A DNA stretch of 64,000 nt from Candidatus Gastranaerophilales bacterium (GTDB taxonomy: Bacteria > Cyanobacteriota > Vampirovibrionia > Gastranaerophilales > Gastranaerophilaceae): NCBI GenBank assembly GCA_944326565.1, contig CALVEL010000002.1:207353-271352 (forward strand), written 5' to 3'. The notes under the pieces are model-generated. The model had not been told where the DNA came from, made no database searches, and saw nothing but the letters and a program-made list of their open reading frames with translations. How positions within the stretch are numbered: position 1 is the stretch's first letter; each line of letters begins with the position of its first letter. Below, piece by piece: positions 43,115 through 52,151 of this stretch. The translations under genes were made by a program, and so were the position numbers.

Positions 43115-43144
43115 TTCCGGCGCCCCGCGCGCGGGGCGCCGGAA
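43115..43144. repeat. 30-bp perfect GC-rich palindrome
   Basis: TTCCGGCGCCCCGCG and its exact reverse complement, with no loop. It lies 12 bp after the pilin stop. No T run follows, so it is not a standard intrinsic terminator. It stands out strongly from the AT-rich surroundings. Confidence 0.85.
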
Positions 43145-43190
43145 AAGAAATTCTATTTACATTTTGTTACATCTAATATAAACTGTTCTT

Positions 43191-46100
43191 GTGTTTGATA
43201 TAGGAAATCTGGACAACGAAAATTATTCACAGTTTCAGTATCTTGTAAAATCAAGGTACTCTTTTGCCGTAACCGGTCTTATAACTATTTTGAGATTGTT
43301 TTTGCTGAAACAGACCGCGAAAATCTCAAAAAAGAAAGTCCTTTTTATAACTTCAACAGAACAAAATGCTCTTAAATATCAGAACGATTTGCTTCGTGCG
43401 TTTGACGTAAAGGCGGAAATTCTGCCGTTTCAAAATATTTCAATGTATGAAACAATTTCGCCGAACGGTTACGAATACGGTGAACAAATCAGAATTCTGA
43501 GAGAAAAACCCGAAATAGTTATTGCACCTGTCAAGGTTATGCTTGAAAAATTCCCTGATGAAGAATTTTTTGTAAAAAATTCGATAAAGATTAAAGTCGG
43601 GGAAGATGTTGATACTAAAAAAATCGGAGAAACCCTCATCCAATTCGGTTATAAGCGTTCAACCATGGTGAGTGATATCGGGGAATTTTCAATAAGAGGC
43701 GACATTATAGATATTTATTCACTCGACAAAAAACCTGTAAGAATTGAACTCTGGGGGGATGAGGTTGTTGATTTAAGATATTTTGATAACGAGACTCAAA
43801 AGTCTGTTGAAAAAATTAAAGAAATTGAAATTCTGCCGATTCATAAATTTGTGCTTACGAATGAAAATAAAAAGGAATTCAATCTTTCGGCTGAATTGTC
43901 AGAGCAGTTGCAGGAAGAAGGATATTTTGAAGGAATTGATGTATATCAAAGTTATTTCAATTCGGATTTAGTCAGTGTCTTAGATTATTTAAAAGATTAT
44001 GTTGTTGTAACTGATGAAGCGGCAGAGGTATATTCAAAGTTTGAGAGTTTAGATAGTGCTTTTGAAAATCAAATTGCAGAAAATCTTAAACTGGGACTTC
44101 ATTATGAATTGAAAGACAAAAATCATGTTCTTTTTGAAGATTTTATTCAAAAACTTGCAGGATTTGTCAAAATAGGATTTAACAATTTTCTTGATGATGA
44201 AATGGAGGAAATTGTTGAATTTAATACATTGCCATTAAAGAACTTTGAAGCTGATTTGGACGAAATTGCTAAATTTATTAAAGATAACGCAAATTACAAT
44301 ATAGTAATAGCAACAGACTATAAAGAACGTGTGAAAGAGATTTTAAAAGAGCGTGAAGTCTTTAAAATAATAGAATTTACCGATAGCATAACTTCTCATG
44401 GCGGTATTTTGGAAGATTTTAAAACAATTATCTTTACTGATAGAGAGTTATTTAATAAACGTTCAAAAGAAGTTACTACGACTAAAAAGTCTTATTACAA
44501 AGAAAAGCCTGAATATATAGAAAATATTAATGATATAAAAGAGGGTGAATATGTAGTACACAGTATTCATGGTGTCGGAATTTACCGAGGACTCAGTCAG
44601 CAGGAAATAGACGGGCAACTAAAGGATTATCTGACGATAGAATATGCCTCAAAAGATAAACTTCACATTCCAGCAGAACAGATTAATCTTCTAGTCCGCT
44701 ATCGAGGCTCAGGTGCAATAAAACCAAAACTTTCAAGAATGGGCGGTAAAGATTGGGAAAATACAAAAGCCCGAGTTAAAAAAGAAGTAGAACAAGTCGC
44801 ATATGATTTATTAAGGCTTTATGCGAGACGAAAAATGCAGCAAGGAATTGCATTTTTACCTGATAACAATTGGCAAGTCGAGATGGAAGAAGCGTTTGAA
44901 TATACCGAGACTCCTGATCAAATGCGCACAATAACTGAGGTCAAAGCCGATATGGAGAGTGATCAGCCTATGGATAGGTTGATTTGCGGAGATGTTGGAT
45001 TTGGCAAAACAGAAGTTGCTATGAGGGCGATTTTCAAAGCTGTTACATCAGGAAAACAAGTGGCAGTAATCGTTCCGACAACAATTCTTGCACTGCAGCA
45101 TTTTCAGACCATGAGTGAAAGGTTTAAACCTTTTGGTGTAAATGTAGAATTACTCTCAAGATTCCGCTCCCAAAAAGAACAGAAAGAAACGATTAAAAAA
45201 CTGGCAATAGGAGAATGTGATGTTGTAATAGGTACTCACAGACTTTTGCAGGAGGGTATTGTTTTTAAAGATTTGGGACTTTTGGTAATAGATGAAGAAC
45301 ACAGATTTGGTGTAAAACATAAAGAAAAATTAAAAGCCTTTAGAGAAAATATTGATATCATTACAATGTCAGCAACACCTATTCCAAGAACTTTGTATAT
45401 GTCATTATCAGGTATTAAAGATATGTCAATAATTAATACCCCGCCGAAAAACAGGCTTCCGATAAAAACTTATGTCGGAGTATGGAATGAGACAATGGTA
45501 AAAAATGCGATTATCCATGAATTAGATAGAGAAGGGCAAGTTTTCTATCTGTACAATAGAGTTGAAACCATAGAGGAATTCAAATATCAATTACAGCAGC
45601 TTGTTCCTAATGCCCGTATAGCAATCGGACATGGGCAGATGGACGAAAAAACTTTAGAAAAAGTTATCGTAGATTTTGCAAACCATGAGTATGATATTCT
45701 GCTTGCGACAACAATTATCGAAAACGGTATTGATATTCCAAATGCAAATACAATGATAATCCATGATGCAGACAGATTTGGGCTTGCACAGTTATATCAA
45801 TTAAGAGGTCGTGTAGGACGCTCACAAAGACAGGCTTATTGCTATTGTTTTTACAAGCAAAGCAAGGAAATTACAAAGGAAGCATTCCAAAGATTAAAAG
45901 CGATAAAAGAATTTACAACACTAGGAAGCGGTTATCAAATTGCAATGCGAGATGTAGAAATTCGAGGAGTCGGAAATATTTTGGGCACCAAACAGCACGG
46001 ACATATGATAAATGTTGGATTTGATACGTATTGTCAACTTTTAGATGAAACAGTCAGAGAGCTTCAAGGCGAAGTCGTAAATAAAAGCAATCCTGCAATT

Positions 46101-46571
46101 GTTGACATAAATGTAACAGCTTTTATACCTGATGAGTGGGTAGGGTCAGCTGAACAAAAAATGATTGAATATAAAAGGCTTGCAGATGTAAAAAATGATG
46201 TTGAACTTGATTACATTACAGAAGAATGGAAAGATAGATTTGCGAAACCGCCTGAAAGTGTGGAAAATTTGATAAAATTAATTCGTCTGCGTTTAGCTGC
46301 AACGGATGTTGGTATATCTTTGATAAGAGAAACTCCTGAGAATATAAGGATTTATATGCCATATTCAGAACCTGAATGGAAAATTATTCAAAGAGGTCTG
46401 CCGTCAAATATTCTAAAGAAGATAAAATTTACAATTGCTCCAAAGTCTTGCCAGGAGGGTAATTCCATTTTGCTTTTAAATAATGCATATATGAATTTTG
46501 ATGAAGTATTTAACATTTTGACAGATTTGTTTTATTATATACATAAAATTAGTCATGAATTTACATATTAA
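43191..46571 (+). CDS. mfd: Transcription-repair coupling factor
   Basis: Removes RNA polymerase stalled at DNA lesions and recruits nucleotide-excision repair. 1126 residues. UvrB-interacting N-terminal part, RNA-polymerase-interacting domain (EYVVHSIHGVGIYRGLSQQE), then the SF2 helicase: Walker A ICGDVGFGKTEVAMRAIFKA, DEEH (LLVIDEEHRFGVK), SATPIPRTLYMSL and QLRGRVGRSQRQAYCYCF, and the C-terminal TRCF domain. The GTG at 43191 is chosen as start; a TATAAA box ends 8 nt before it and no Shine-Dalgarno site is seen, so the leader is very short. Confidence 0.95.
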   Translation: MFDIGNLDNENYSQFQYLVKSRYSFAVTGLITILRLFLLKQTAKISKKKVLFITSTEQNALKYQNDLLRAFDVKAEILPFQNISMYETISPNGYEYGEQIRILREKPEIVIAPVKVMLEKFPDEEFFVKNSIKIKVGEDVDTKKIGETLIQFGYKRSTMVSDIGEFSIRGDIIDIYSLDKKPVRIELWGDEVVDLRYFDNETQKSVEKIKEIEILPIHKFVLTNENKKEFNLSAELSEQLQEEGYFEGIDVYQSYFNSDLVSVLDYLKDYVVVTDEAAEVYSKFESLDSAFENQIAENLKLGLHYELKDKNHVLFEDFIQKLAGFVKIGFNNFLDDEMEEIVEFNTLPLKNFEADLDEIAKFIKDNANYNIVIATDYKERVKEILKEREVFKIIEFTDSITSHGGILEDFKTIIFTDRELFNKRSKEVTTTKKSYYKEKPEYIENINDIKEGEYVVHSIHGVGIYRGLSQQEIDGQLKDYLTIEYASKDKLHIPAEQINLLVRYRGSGAIKPKLSRMGGKDWENTKARVKKEVEQVAYDLLRLYARRKMQQGIAFLPDNNWQVEMEEAFEYTETPDQMRTITEVKADMESDQPMDRLICGDVGFGKTEVAMRAIFKAVTSGKQVAVIVPTTILALQHFQTMSERFKPFGVNVELLSRFRSQKEQKETIKKLAIGECDVVIGTHRLLQEGIVFKDLGLLVIDEEHRFGVKHKEKLKAFRENIDIITMSATPIPRTLYMSLSGIKDMSIINTPPKNRLPIKTYVGVWNETMVKNAIIHELDREGQVFYLYNRVETIEEFKYQLQQLVPNARIAIGHGQMDEKTLEKVIVDFANHEYDILLATTIIENGIDIPNANTMIIHDADRFGLAQLYQLRGRVGRSQRQAYCYCFYKQSKEITKEAFQRLKAIKEFTTLGSGYQIAMRDVEIRGVGNILGTKQHGHMINVGFDTYCQLLDETVRELQGEVVNKSNPAIVDINVTAFIPDEWVGSAEQKMIEYKRLADVKNDVELDYITEEWKDRFAKPPESVENLIKLIRLRLAATDVGISLIRETPENIRIYMPYSEPEWKIIQRGLPSNILKKIKFTIAPKSCQEGNSILLLNNAYMNFDEVFNILTDLFYYIHKISHEFTY

Positions 46572-46587
46572 AAGAAAGAGAGACATT

Positions 46588-47721
46588 ATGAAGGGAAAAA
46601 AACTCTTAGTCACATTAGCAGTATCTGCGATATTATTTTCAGGCTGCGGTTTTAAAAGCGGTAACACAATTATTAGAGTTAATGACATCAAGATTACTCA
46701 AGGTCAATTTGACAAGAAAATGGATCAAGCTATTGGTAATTCAATGTTTGCAAGAATGGGTGTTGATTTAAAAAACAATAAAAACACTTTTCTTATCAAT
46801 ATCATAAAAGAAAGAGTTGTTAATGATTTAATAGTTCAAGCTTTATTGGATGAAGAAATTAAAAAACGTGGTATAAAGATTTCTAATAAAGACACAGAAA
46901 ATGCAATAAAAGATATTATTGATAAAATAGGTTCAAAAGAGCAGTTAGAAACGATTTTAAAACAAAACGGACTTACATCAGCTGAATTTAAAAGCGGTAT
47001 CACTGAGCAAGTAAAAATCAAGAAATTGGCAGAACAGCTAGGTAATTCAGATGTATCAGATGCTGATGCAAAAAAATATTATGACAAAAATATAGTGAAG
47101 TTTAAACATCCTGAAGAAGTTAAAGTTTCACATATTCTTATTGCAGCTAACAGAAAAGACATAGAAGATTTAATTAAAGCTGAAAATGAAGGTAAAGAGT
47201 TGTCAGAGGCTGATTTAAAAGCTAAAGTCGATGCAAAAATGAAAGAAAAGAGAGAAAAGGCAGAAAAACTTTTGGCTGAATTGAAAAAAGATCCTTCAAA
47301 ATTTGCAAAACTGGCAAAAGAAAACTCAGAAGACCCAGGCTCAGCTGAAAATGGCGGAGATTTAGGTTTTTTCCCAAGAGGCAGAATGGTACCGGAATTC
47401 GAAAAAGCTGCATTTTCAATGAAACCTAATACTGTATCAGATATAATTCAAACTCAATATGGATATCATATTATGTTAGTTGCCGACAGAAAAGAAGCAG
47501 GGCAGGATCCGTATGAAAAAGTTCAAAATGATATTAAAGAATATCTAAAAAATCAAAAACAAGTTGAAATGGTAGACGATTTAGTAGAATCTTTGAAAAA
47601 GAATGCAAAAATTGAATTTGCAGACCCTTCTTATGATCCTGAAAAAATTCAAGAAGAAGTTCAAAGACAATTGAATCCTCCTGCTGAAGAAAAAATACCT
47701 GATATTCAAAAGAAAAAATAA
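46588..47721 (+). CDS. PrsA-like parvulin peptidyl-prolyl isomerase, lipoprotein
   Basis: 377 residues from ATG 46588. Signal peptide with lipobox-like VSAILFSGCGF, so the enzyme is membrane-anchored outside the cytoplasm. SurA-type N-terminal helices (NDIKITQGQFDKKMDQAIGN) flank a PpiC domain (EVKVSHILIAANRKDIEDL, KENSEDPGSAENGGDLGFFP, RGRMVPEFEKAAFSMKPNTV, QTQYGYHIMLV). It folds secreted proteins. The ATG at 46588 has AAAGAGAGA upstream and puts the signal peptide at the start; an ATG at 46555 overlaps mfd and would add residues before it. Confidence 0.88.
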   Translation: MKGKKLLVTLAVSAILFSGCGFKSGNTIIRVNDIKITQGQFDKKMDQAIGNSMFARMGVDLKNNKNTFLINIIKERVVNDLIVQALLDEEIKKRGIKISNKDTENAIKDIIDKIGSKEQLETILKQNGLTSAEFKSGITEQVKIKKLAEQLGNSDVSDADAKKYYDKNIVKFKHPEEVKVSHILIAANRKDIEDLIKAENEGKELSEADLKAKVDAKMKEKREKAEKLLAELKKDPSKFAKLAKENSEDPGSAENGGDLGFFPRGRMVPEFEKAAFSMKPNTVSDIIQTQYGYHIMLVADRKEAGQDPYEKVQNDIKEYLKNQKQVEMVDDLVESLKKNAKIEFADPSYDPEKIQEEVQRQLNPPAEEKIPDIQKKK

Positions 47722-47739
47722 TGAAGAAGAATAAATACA

Positions 47740-47770
47740 AAAATCCCGCATTTATAGTGCGGGATTTTTG
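47740..47770 (+). terminator. Intrinsic terminator after the PrsA-like gene
   Basis: AAAATCCCGCA and TGCGGGATTTT pair with a 6-nt loop, followed by TTT(G). Confidence 0.85.
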
Positions 47771-47855
47771 TTATCTAAATATTTTCAAATCTTTATAAAT
47801 TATTGCAAATGATTGTAATATCTTATAATATTATAAAGTAACGAGGGGTATTTTA

Positions 47856-48569
47856 ATGAGCGAAAATCAGAAAAGAATTTTGATAGTAGATGATGATGAT
47901 GAAATCAGAGATTTGCTAGAGTTTGATATTTCACAAAGCGGATATTTTGTAGATACAGCACGTGATGGAATGGAAGGTTTAAATAAAGCGCTGAATAACG
48001 CATACGACTTAATTTTACTTGATGTTATGATGCCCAAAATGAACGGTTTTGATGTATGTAAAAATATTCGTCAAGCAAAGCTTGCTATACCTATTTTAAT
48101 GTTGACAGCAAAAGGTACAATTGATGATAAAACAGAAGGCTTTGACTGCGGTGCGGATGACTATTTGGTAAAGCCTTTTGATATTCAAGAAGTCTTATTA
48201 AGAATAAGAGTTCTTTTAAGACGTAACCAAGTTGAAGATACAACATCTTTGACAAATGAAGTACTAAAGGTCGGAGATATAGAGATTTTCCCAGAATCTT
48301 TAGAGACAGTTGTAATAAATAAAAAAGTAAAACTAACTCCGACTGAATTTGAAATTTTATATTGTCTTATGCAGCATTTTAACAATCCTGTGACACTTGC
48401 GACACTTTTGGATGAAGTATGGGGATATGACAGTGACGAAGATGTAAGAATGTTAAGAGTGCATGTAGGTGGTCTGCGTAATAAAATTGAACTAAATCCG
48501 AAAATTCCTAAATATCTTCATACTGTAACGAATGTAGGTTATAAATTGACACCTTTTGCAGAGGACTAG
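47856..48569 (+). CDS. OmpR/PhoB-family response regulator (RpaB-like)
   Basis: 237 residues. Receiver domain with the acidic pocket VDDDDEIRDLL, phospho-acceptor Asp56 (DLILLDVMMPKMNG), Thr/Ser switch (MLTAKGTIDDK) and Lys (DYLVKPFD). Winged-helix output domain from about 130 (KLTPTEFEILYCLMQHFNN, DVRMLRVHVGGLRNKIELNP, VGYKLTPF). GAGGGG site before ATG. It is immediately followed (4 nt) by its sensor kinase. The resemblance to cyanobacterial RpaB is my inference. Confidence 0.93.
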   Translation: MSENQKRILIVDDDDEIRDLLEFDISQSGYFVDTARDGMEGLNKALNNAYDLILLDVMMPKMNGFDVCKNIRQAKLAIPILMLTAKGTIDDKTEGFDCGADDYLVKPFDIQEVLLRIRVLLRRNQVEDTTSLTNEVLKVGDIEIFPESLETVVINKKVKLTPTEFEILYCLMQHFNNPVTLATLLDEVWGYDSDEDVRMLRVHVGGLRNKIELNPKIPKYLHTVTNVGYKLTPFAED

Positions 48570-48573
48570 TTCT

Positions 48574-50274
48574 ATGAGGTTTTTTAAATTTAAACGTTTA
48601 AAAATAGTAGAACAAATTGCTGTTGTATTCTTTTTTGCAGTATTAATTCCCATGTCTGTAAGCGGTTTTATTATAAATAACGTCAATCAGCAATCAATGC
48701 GTTATCAATTGAGAGAATCTGCTGTATTAATTGCAAATATGGTATCGGATGAAATTGACTTTTTTACGGATACTGTAACCGGTAATATGAGACAACTAGC
48801 ATTTTCTTTAAAATATTTTCAATCACCTTCAAGGCGAGCAAGATATTTGCAGGATGTAAAACAAAGTTTGCAAAATTGTGAAGATTTGGTAATTGCCCAA
48901 AATCAAGAGGAAGCGGATTTAATAGAGGAGAAGAATAAACTCCAAAATAAAGCAACTATAGCAGTTCCACTTGATAATGGAGAAGTTTTAGTTGCTACAT
49001 ATTCACTTGTAGAGTTAGAGGATGAGTTGTTCAATTCATTGCAGGATGATAGCAGACAAATATATGTATTAACAGAAGAAAGCAAATTAATTGCTGCACA
49101 CAATTTTACAGAAGAAGATTTTCAAAAGACAATGTCATTGTTGCCTAAAAATCTGAAAGTAGGCAAGCCTGTAATTTTTGGTGATATAAAAAATCAGCCT
49201 CTTGTTTATGTTACAAAAGATAATCCCAAAATTACAATAATTGTAAATACTACTGAATTTATTACAAATCGTGCGATTAACGAAAACAGGCTGAAGATAT
49301 TACTTTCTATTGCGGCGGCTACTTTAGTAATTTTATTCATAACTGCTCTTTATACTTTTTATTTATATATAAATATCAGGCAGTTATTCAAAGGGATAAT
49401 AGCAATATCCAAAGGTAATTACGAACGTCAGATAAGACTTTTGACAACGGCATTTACTCCTCATGAAATTGTTTTTTTGGCATTTGAGTTCAATAGAATG
49501 GCAAGTGAAATTCATAAATCATACAAACAGCTCAAAAAGAATAACAAAGAATTAAAACAGCTCAATGAATTCCGCTCAAATCTTATTGATACGGTAAGTC
49601 ATGAGTTAAGAACTCCATTGACAAGTATTCAAGGATATACGTCAAGATTGATGCGAAATGATATTAAAATTGATGAAGAAACTAAACAAAAATCTTTGCG
49701 TATTATAAAAGAGCAGTCTGAAAGACTTAAACGTTTGATTGAAGACTTGCTTACAATTCCTGATATTGAAGGAATGAGACTTAGGACAAATATCGAGAGC
49801 GTATATATGCCAGAGGTGCTAGAAACAGCAAGATTCTTGATAAAAAATAAAGATAATAAAAAGATTGAAATTAATATCGCAGAAGATTTCCCAAGTGTTA
49901 AAGGTGACAAAAACAGACTGGAGCAGGTCTTTGTGAATTTAATAGAAAATGCCGTAAAATATGCAAGACCTGATACGGATATTAGGGTTGAGACTGCTGT
50001 CGTAGATGACAAGGCAAAAATTTTTGTCAACAATGATTGCGATGTAATTCCACCAAAGCAATTAAAAAGGCTTTTTGAAAAATTTATAAGATTGGATGAT
50101 AATACTACAAGGACTACTCGCGGTACTGGATTGGGACTTTTTATTGTCAAAGGTCTTATTGAAGCTATGAATGGAACAATTGAATTACATTCAGATAAAG
50201 ATATCGGGTTTTGTGCTGAAGTTACTTTGCAGTTAGTCTCTTCTGAAGAGGTTATAGATGCAAAGAGCAATTGA
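48574..50274 (+). CDS. Membrane sensor histidine kinase (NblS-like)
   Basis: 566 residues from ATG 48574. TM1 (VEQIAVVFFFAVLIPMSVSG), a large extracytoplasmic sensor region (about 40-245), TM2 (ILLSIAAATLVILFITALYT), then HAMP, coiled coil, and the HisKA acceptor His343 in NLIDTVSHELRTPLTSIQGY. ATPase lobe: QVFVNLIENAVKYARPD (N box) and TTRTTRGTGLGLFIVKG (G boxes). It pairs with the response regulator just upstream. It overlaps the tadA gene by 17 nt, so all three are coupled. Confidence 0.92.
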   Translation: MRFFKFKRLKIVEQIAVVFFFAVLIPMSVSGFIINNVNQQSMRYQLRESAVLIANMVSDEIDFFTDTVTGNMRQLAFSLKYFQSPSRRARYLQDVKQSLQNCEDLVIAQNQEEADLIEEKNKLQNKATIAVPLDNGEVLVATYSLVELEDELFNSLQDDSRQIYVLTEESKLIAAHNFTEEDFQKTMSLLPKNLKVGKPVIFGDIKNQPLVYVTKDNPKITIIVNTTEFITNRAINENRLKILLSIAAATLVILFITALYTFYLYINIRQLFKGIIAISKGNYERQIRLLTTAFTPHEIVFLAFEFNRMASEIHKSYKQLKKNNKELKQLNEFRSNLIDTVSHELRTPLTSIQGYTSRLMRNDIKIDEETKQKSLRIIKEQSERLKRLIEDLLTIPDIEGMRLRTNIESVYMPEVLETARFLIKNKDNKKIEINIAEDFPSVKGDKNRLEQVFVNLIENAVKYARPDTDIRVETAVVDDKAKIFVNNDCDVIPPKQLKRLFEKFIRLDDNTTRTTRGTGLGLFIVKGLIEAMNGTIELHSDKDIGFCAEVTLQLVSSEEVIDAKSN

Positions 50275-50680
50275 TTATTTGAAAAAAAATACTAAATTTT
50301 CAGAGATTCCTGTAGCAGCGATTGTGGTAAAAAATGGGAATGTGATTTCTGCTTCATGTAATCAAAAAGAATCTCAAAATGACATATCTGCCCATGCCGA
50401 AATTTTGGCGATAAAAGAAGCTGCAAAAAAACTAAACCGCTGGCGTTTGGATGATTGTGAGCTTTATGTCACATTGGAGCCTTGTCCTATGTGTGCCTGG
50501 GCAATTATGCAAGCACGATTGAAAGCTGTGTATTTCGGATCTTATGATTTAAAATACGGAGCATTAGGATCAGTTATTGATTTGAGAAAAATTTCAGATT
50601 CCAAGTTGAAAGTCTATGGCGGTATAATGGAAAAAGAATGTGATGAAATTCTAAAAGATTTTTTTGCGGGGCTGAGATGA
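50258..50680 (+). CDS. tadA: tRNA-specific adenosine deaminase-like protein
   Basis: Deaminates A34 of tRNA-Arg(ACG) to inosine. 140 residues with the zinc-binding cytidine deaminase motif HAEIL (His46, Glu48) and PCPMCAWAIMQARL (Cys76, Cys79). YGALGSVIDL is typical of TadA. It begins 17 nt inside the kinase gene and ends 4 nt inside the next gene. The N-terminus is slightly short; an initial helix may be truncated relative to E. coli TadA. Confidence 0.9.
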   Translation: MQRAIDYLKKNTKFSEIPVAAIVVKNGNVISASCNQKESQNDISAHAEILAIKEAAKKLNRWRLDDCELYVTLEPCPMCAWAIMQARLKAVYFGSYDLKYGALGSVIDLRKISDSKLKVYGGIMEKECDEILKDFFAGLR

Positions 50681-51459
50681 TTACAAAAGAAAAAATGGAT
50701 TTACTTGTTAGAAAATATGAAGTTCAAAATTTTATCGGTGAAGATCCGATTAGTATTCCTCATAGGTTTGAAAATAAAAAGGATATAGAAATTGCCGGAT
50801 TTATAGCATCTTTGATTGCTTATGGAAGTAGAAAAGTTTTTTTGAAAAAGCTTGATGAACTATTTGAAATAGCTCAAAATGAGCCTTTGAATTTTATATT
50901 AAATTTTGAACCTGAAATTTTGGGAGGTTTTAACTATCGTTTTGGAAAACCTTATGACTTTGCTGAAATTTTCAAAATAATGCGTAATCTCTATGAAAAA
51001 GATGGCGGATTAGAAGAGCTTTTCAAATTCGGTTATTCAAAATCAAATAATCAGATACTTGAGGATAGGTGGTATAATATGCTATCGGTTGTGAGTGATT
51101 ATTTTTATTCAAGAGTAAAAGAAAATGCAGGACAGGGCTTTTATTTTATGATTCCTCACCCTAAAAACGGTGGGGCTATGAAAAGGATGTGTATGTATCT
51201 TCGCTGGATGGTGCGAAAACCGCCTGTAGATTTCGGAATTTGGAATTTTATGCCTAAATCTGAGCTTTTAATTCCATTGGATGTGCATGTTGCTAGAGTA
51301 TCAAGGGAAATGGGATTACTTTTTAGAAAGCAGAATGATTTTAAAGCAGTTTTGGAACTTACGGAAAACCTTAGAAAATTTGATCATGAGGATCCTTCAA
51401 AGTACGATTTTGCAATGTTCGGCTATGGTGTAGACAGTGCCGTTGACAAAGAATTTTAA
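50677..51459 (+). CDS. TIGR02757 (DUF2400) family protein
   Basis: 260 residues. The motifs FIGEDPISIPHRFENKKDIE, AGFIASLIAYGSRKVFLKKL, and FYFMIPHPKNGGAMKRMCMY, LRWMVRKPPVDFGIWNFMPK match this conserved family whose members probably act on nucleic acids (helix-hairpin-helix-like fold; function not established). It overlaps tadA by 4 nt, which is a plausible functional link to RNA or DNA processing. Confidence 0.85.
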   Translation: MITKEKMDLLVRKYEVQNFIGEDPISIPHRFENKKDIEIAGFIASLIAYGSRKVFLKKLDELFEIAQNEPLNFILNFEPEILGGFNYRFGKPYDFAEIFKIMRNLYEKDGGLEELFKFGYSKSNNQILEDRWYNMLSVVSDYFYSRVKENAGQGFYFMIPHPKNGGAMKRMCMYLRWMVRKPPVDFGIWNFMPKSELLIPLDVHVARVSREMGLLFRKQNDFKAVLELTENLRKFDHEDPSKYDFAMFGYGVDSAVDKEF

Positions 51460-51503
51460 AATGTTATTATAATTTTCCGATTAGGTATTATGAAAGGATT
51501 TAT

Positions 51504-51821
51504 ATGAGCGGAATACAGTCTGTAACGAATCAACTGCAAAAGTTAAGGAATGAAAAAATTTTTTCTGCTGTAATGGGAGATTATAAAGGATTTAAACAAG
51601 CTTCAAAGGAATTTTCGAAATTAGCAATCGAAAATAAAGATGTTTTTATCTCACTTAAAAAACAATCAAGTGTCAAAGCCCCTATTTTTTCAAAATGCGG
51701 ATTAAATATGTTAAAAATTTGGTTTTTGGAAAAATTTCGTATAAAAACACCGGAAGAAAAACAGTTAAAACAATTTGTAAAAGCACAAAAATATATTAAA
51801 AATTTTTCTAAAGAATGTTAA
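51504..51821 (+). CDS. Small basic protein of unknown function
   Basis: 105 residues, Lys-rich, mostly helical. Starts MSGIQSVTNQLQKLRNEKIF; the C-terminal half has FSKCGLNMLKIWFLEKFRIK and EEKQLKQFVKAQKYIKNF. No signal peptide, no known domain. AAAGGATTT precedes ATG 51504. Its end overlaps by 4 nt the end of the convergent XRE gene. The 'MS-IQS/MSISAI' start resembles that of the decayed gene at 11280. Confidence 0.55.
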   Translation: MSGIQSVTNQLQKLRNEKIFSAVMGDYKGFKQASKEFSKLAIENKDVFISLKKQSSVKAPIFSKCGLNMLKIWFLEKFRIKTPEEKQLKQFVKAQKYIKNFSKEC

Positions 51822-52051
51822 TCTTCATACAAATGTTTATCCGCAACATCATCAGGGATATATCTGAATAAATCATTCGGGGTACACTCAAGTGCAAAAC
51901 ATAATTTGTCTAAAGTCGCAAAATCTATTCCTTTAGTTTTATTTTGGTATATTTTCAAAACGGTGTGATTATCCAAACCTGTAAGTTTGACAATATCTCT
52001 CCTGTCCATCTTTTTTATACCAAGCAAAATCGAAAATCTGTTTTTAATCAT
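51818..52051 (-). CDS. XRE-family (Cro/CI) small regulator
   Basis: 77 residues: NRFSILLGIKKMDRRDIVKL, TGLDNHTVLKIYQNKTKGID, and FATLDKLCFALECTPNDLFRY, a helix-turn-helix of the Cro/CI/YozG type. No sensor domain. A perfect inverted repeat overlaps its -10 box, the likely self-operator. Probably leaderless. It is convergent with a small Lys-rich gene, which could be a regulated partner, or it may have no partner. Confidence 0.8.
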   Translation of the reverse strand: MIKNRFSILLGIKKMDRRDIVKLTGLDNHTVLKIYQNKTKGIDFATLDKLCFALECTPNDLFRYIPDDVADKHLYED

Positions 52052-52057
52052 GTAATC

Positions 52058-52079
52058 ATAATATCGGTTATGATATTAT
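52058..52079 (-). promoter_or_regulatory. -10 box and 8-bp inverted repeat (candidate operator) of the XRE gene
   Basis: ATAATATC (52058-52065) and GATATTAT (52072-52079) flank a 6-bp spacer. On the minus strand TATTAT ends 6 nt before the ATG, so the repeat would cover the -10 element. A repressor bound here could shut off its own gene. Confidence 0.55.
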
Positions 52080-52116
52080 AATTCATTATTAGTTATTATA
52101 ATAACGTATTAGTATC

Positions 52117-52145
52117 TTTACATTCTTAAAAATTTAATATATAAT
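52117..52145 (+). promoter_or_regulatory. Sigma-70-type promoter with no following gene
   Basis: TTTACA (52117-52122), a 17-bp spacer, and TATAAT (52140-52145). No ORF follows. A terminator lies at 52192-52228. Confidence 0.6.
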
Positions 52146-52151
52146 ATTATT

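Noticed and set aside
49629..50270. 213-codon minus-strand frame
   Set aside because: Antisense to the histidine kinase; shadow frame.
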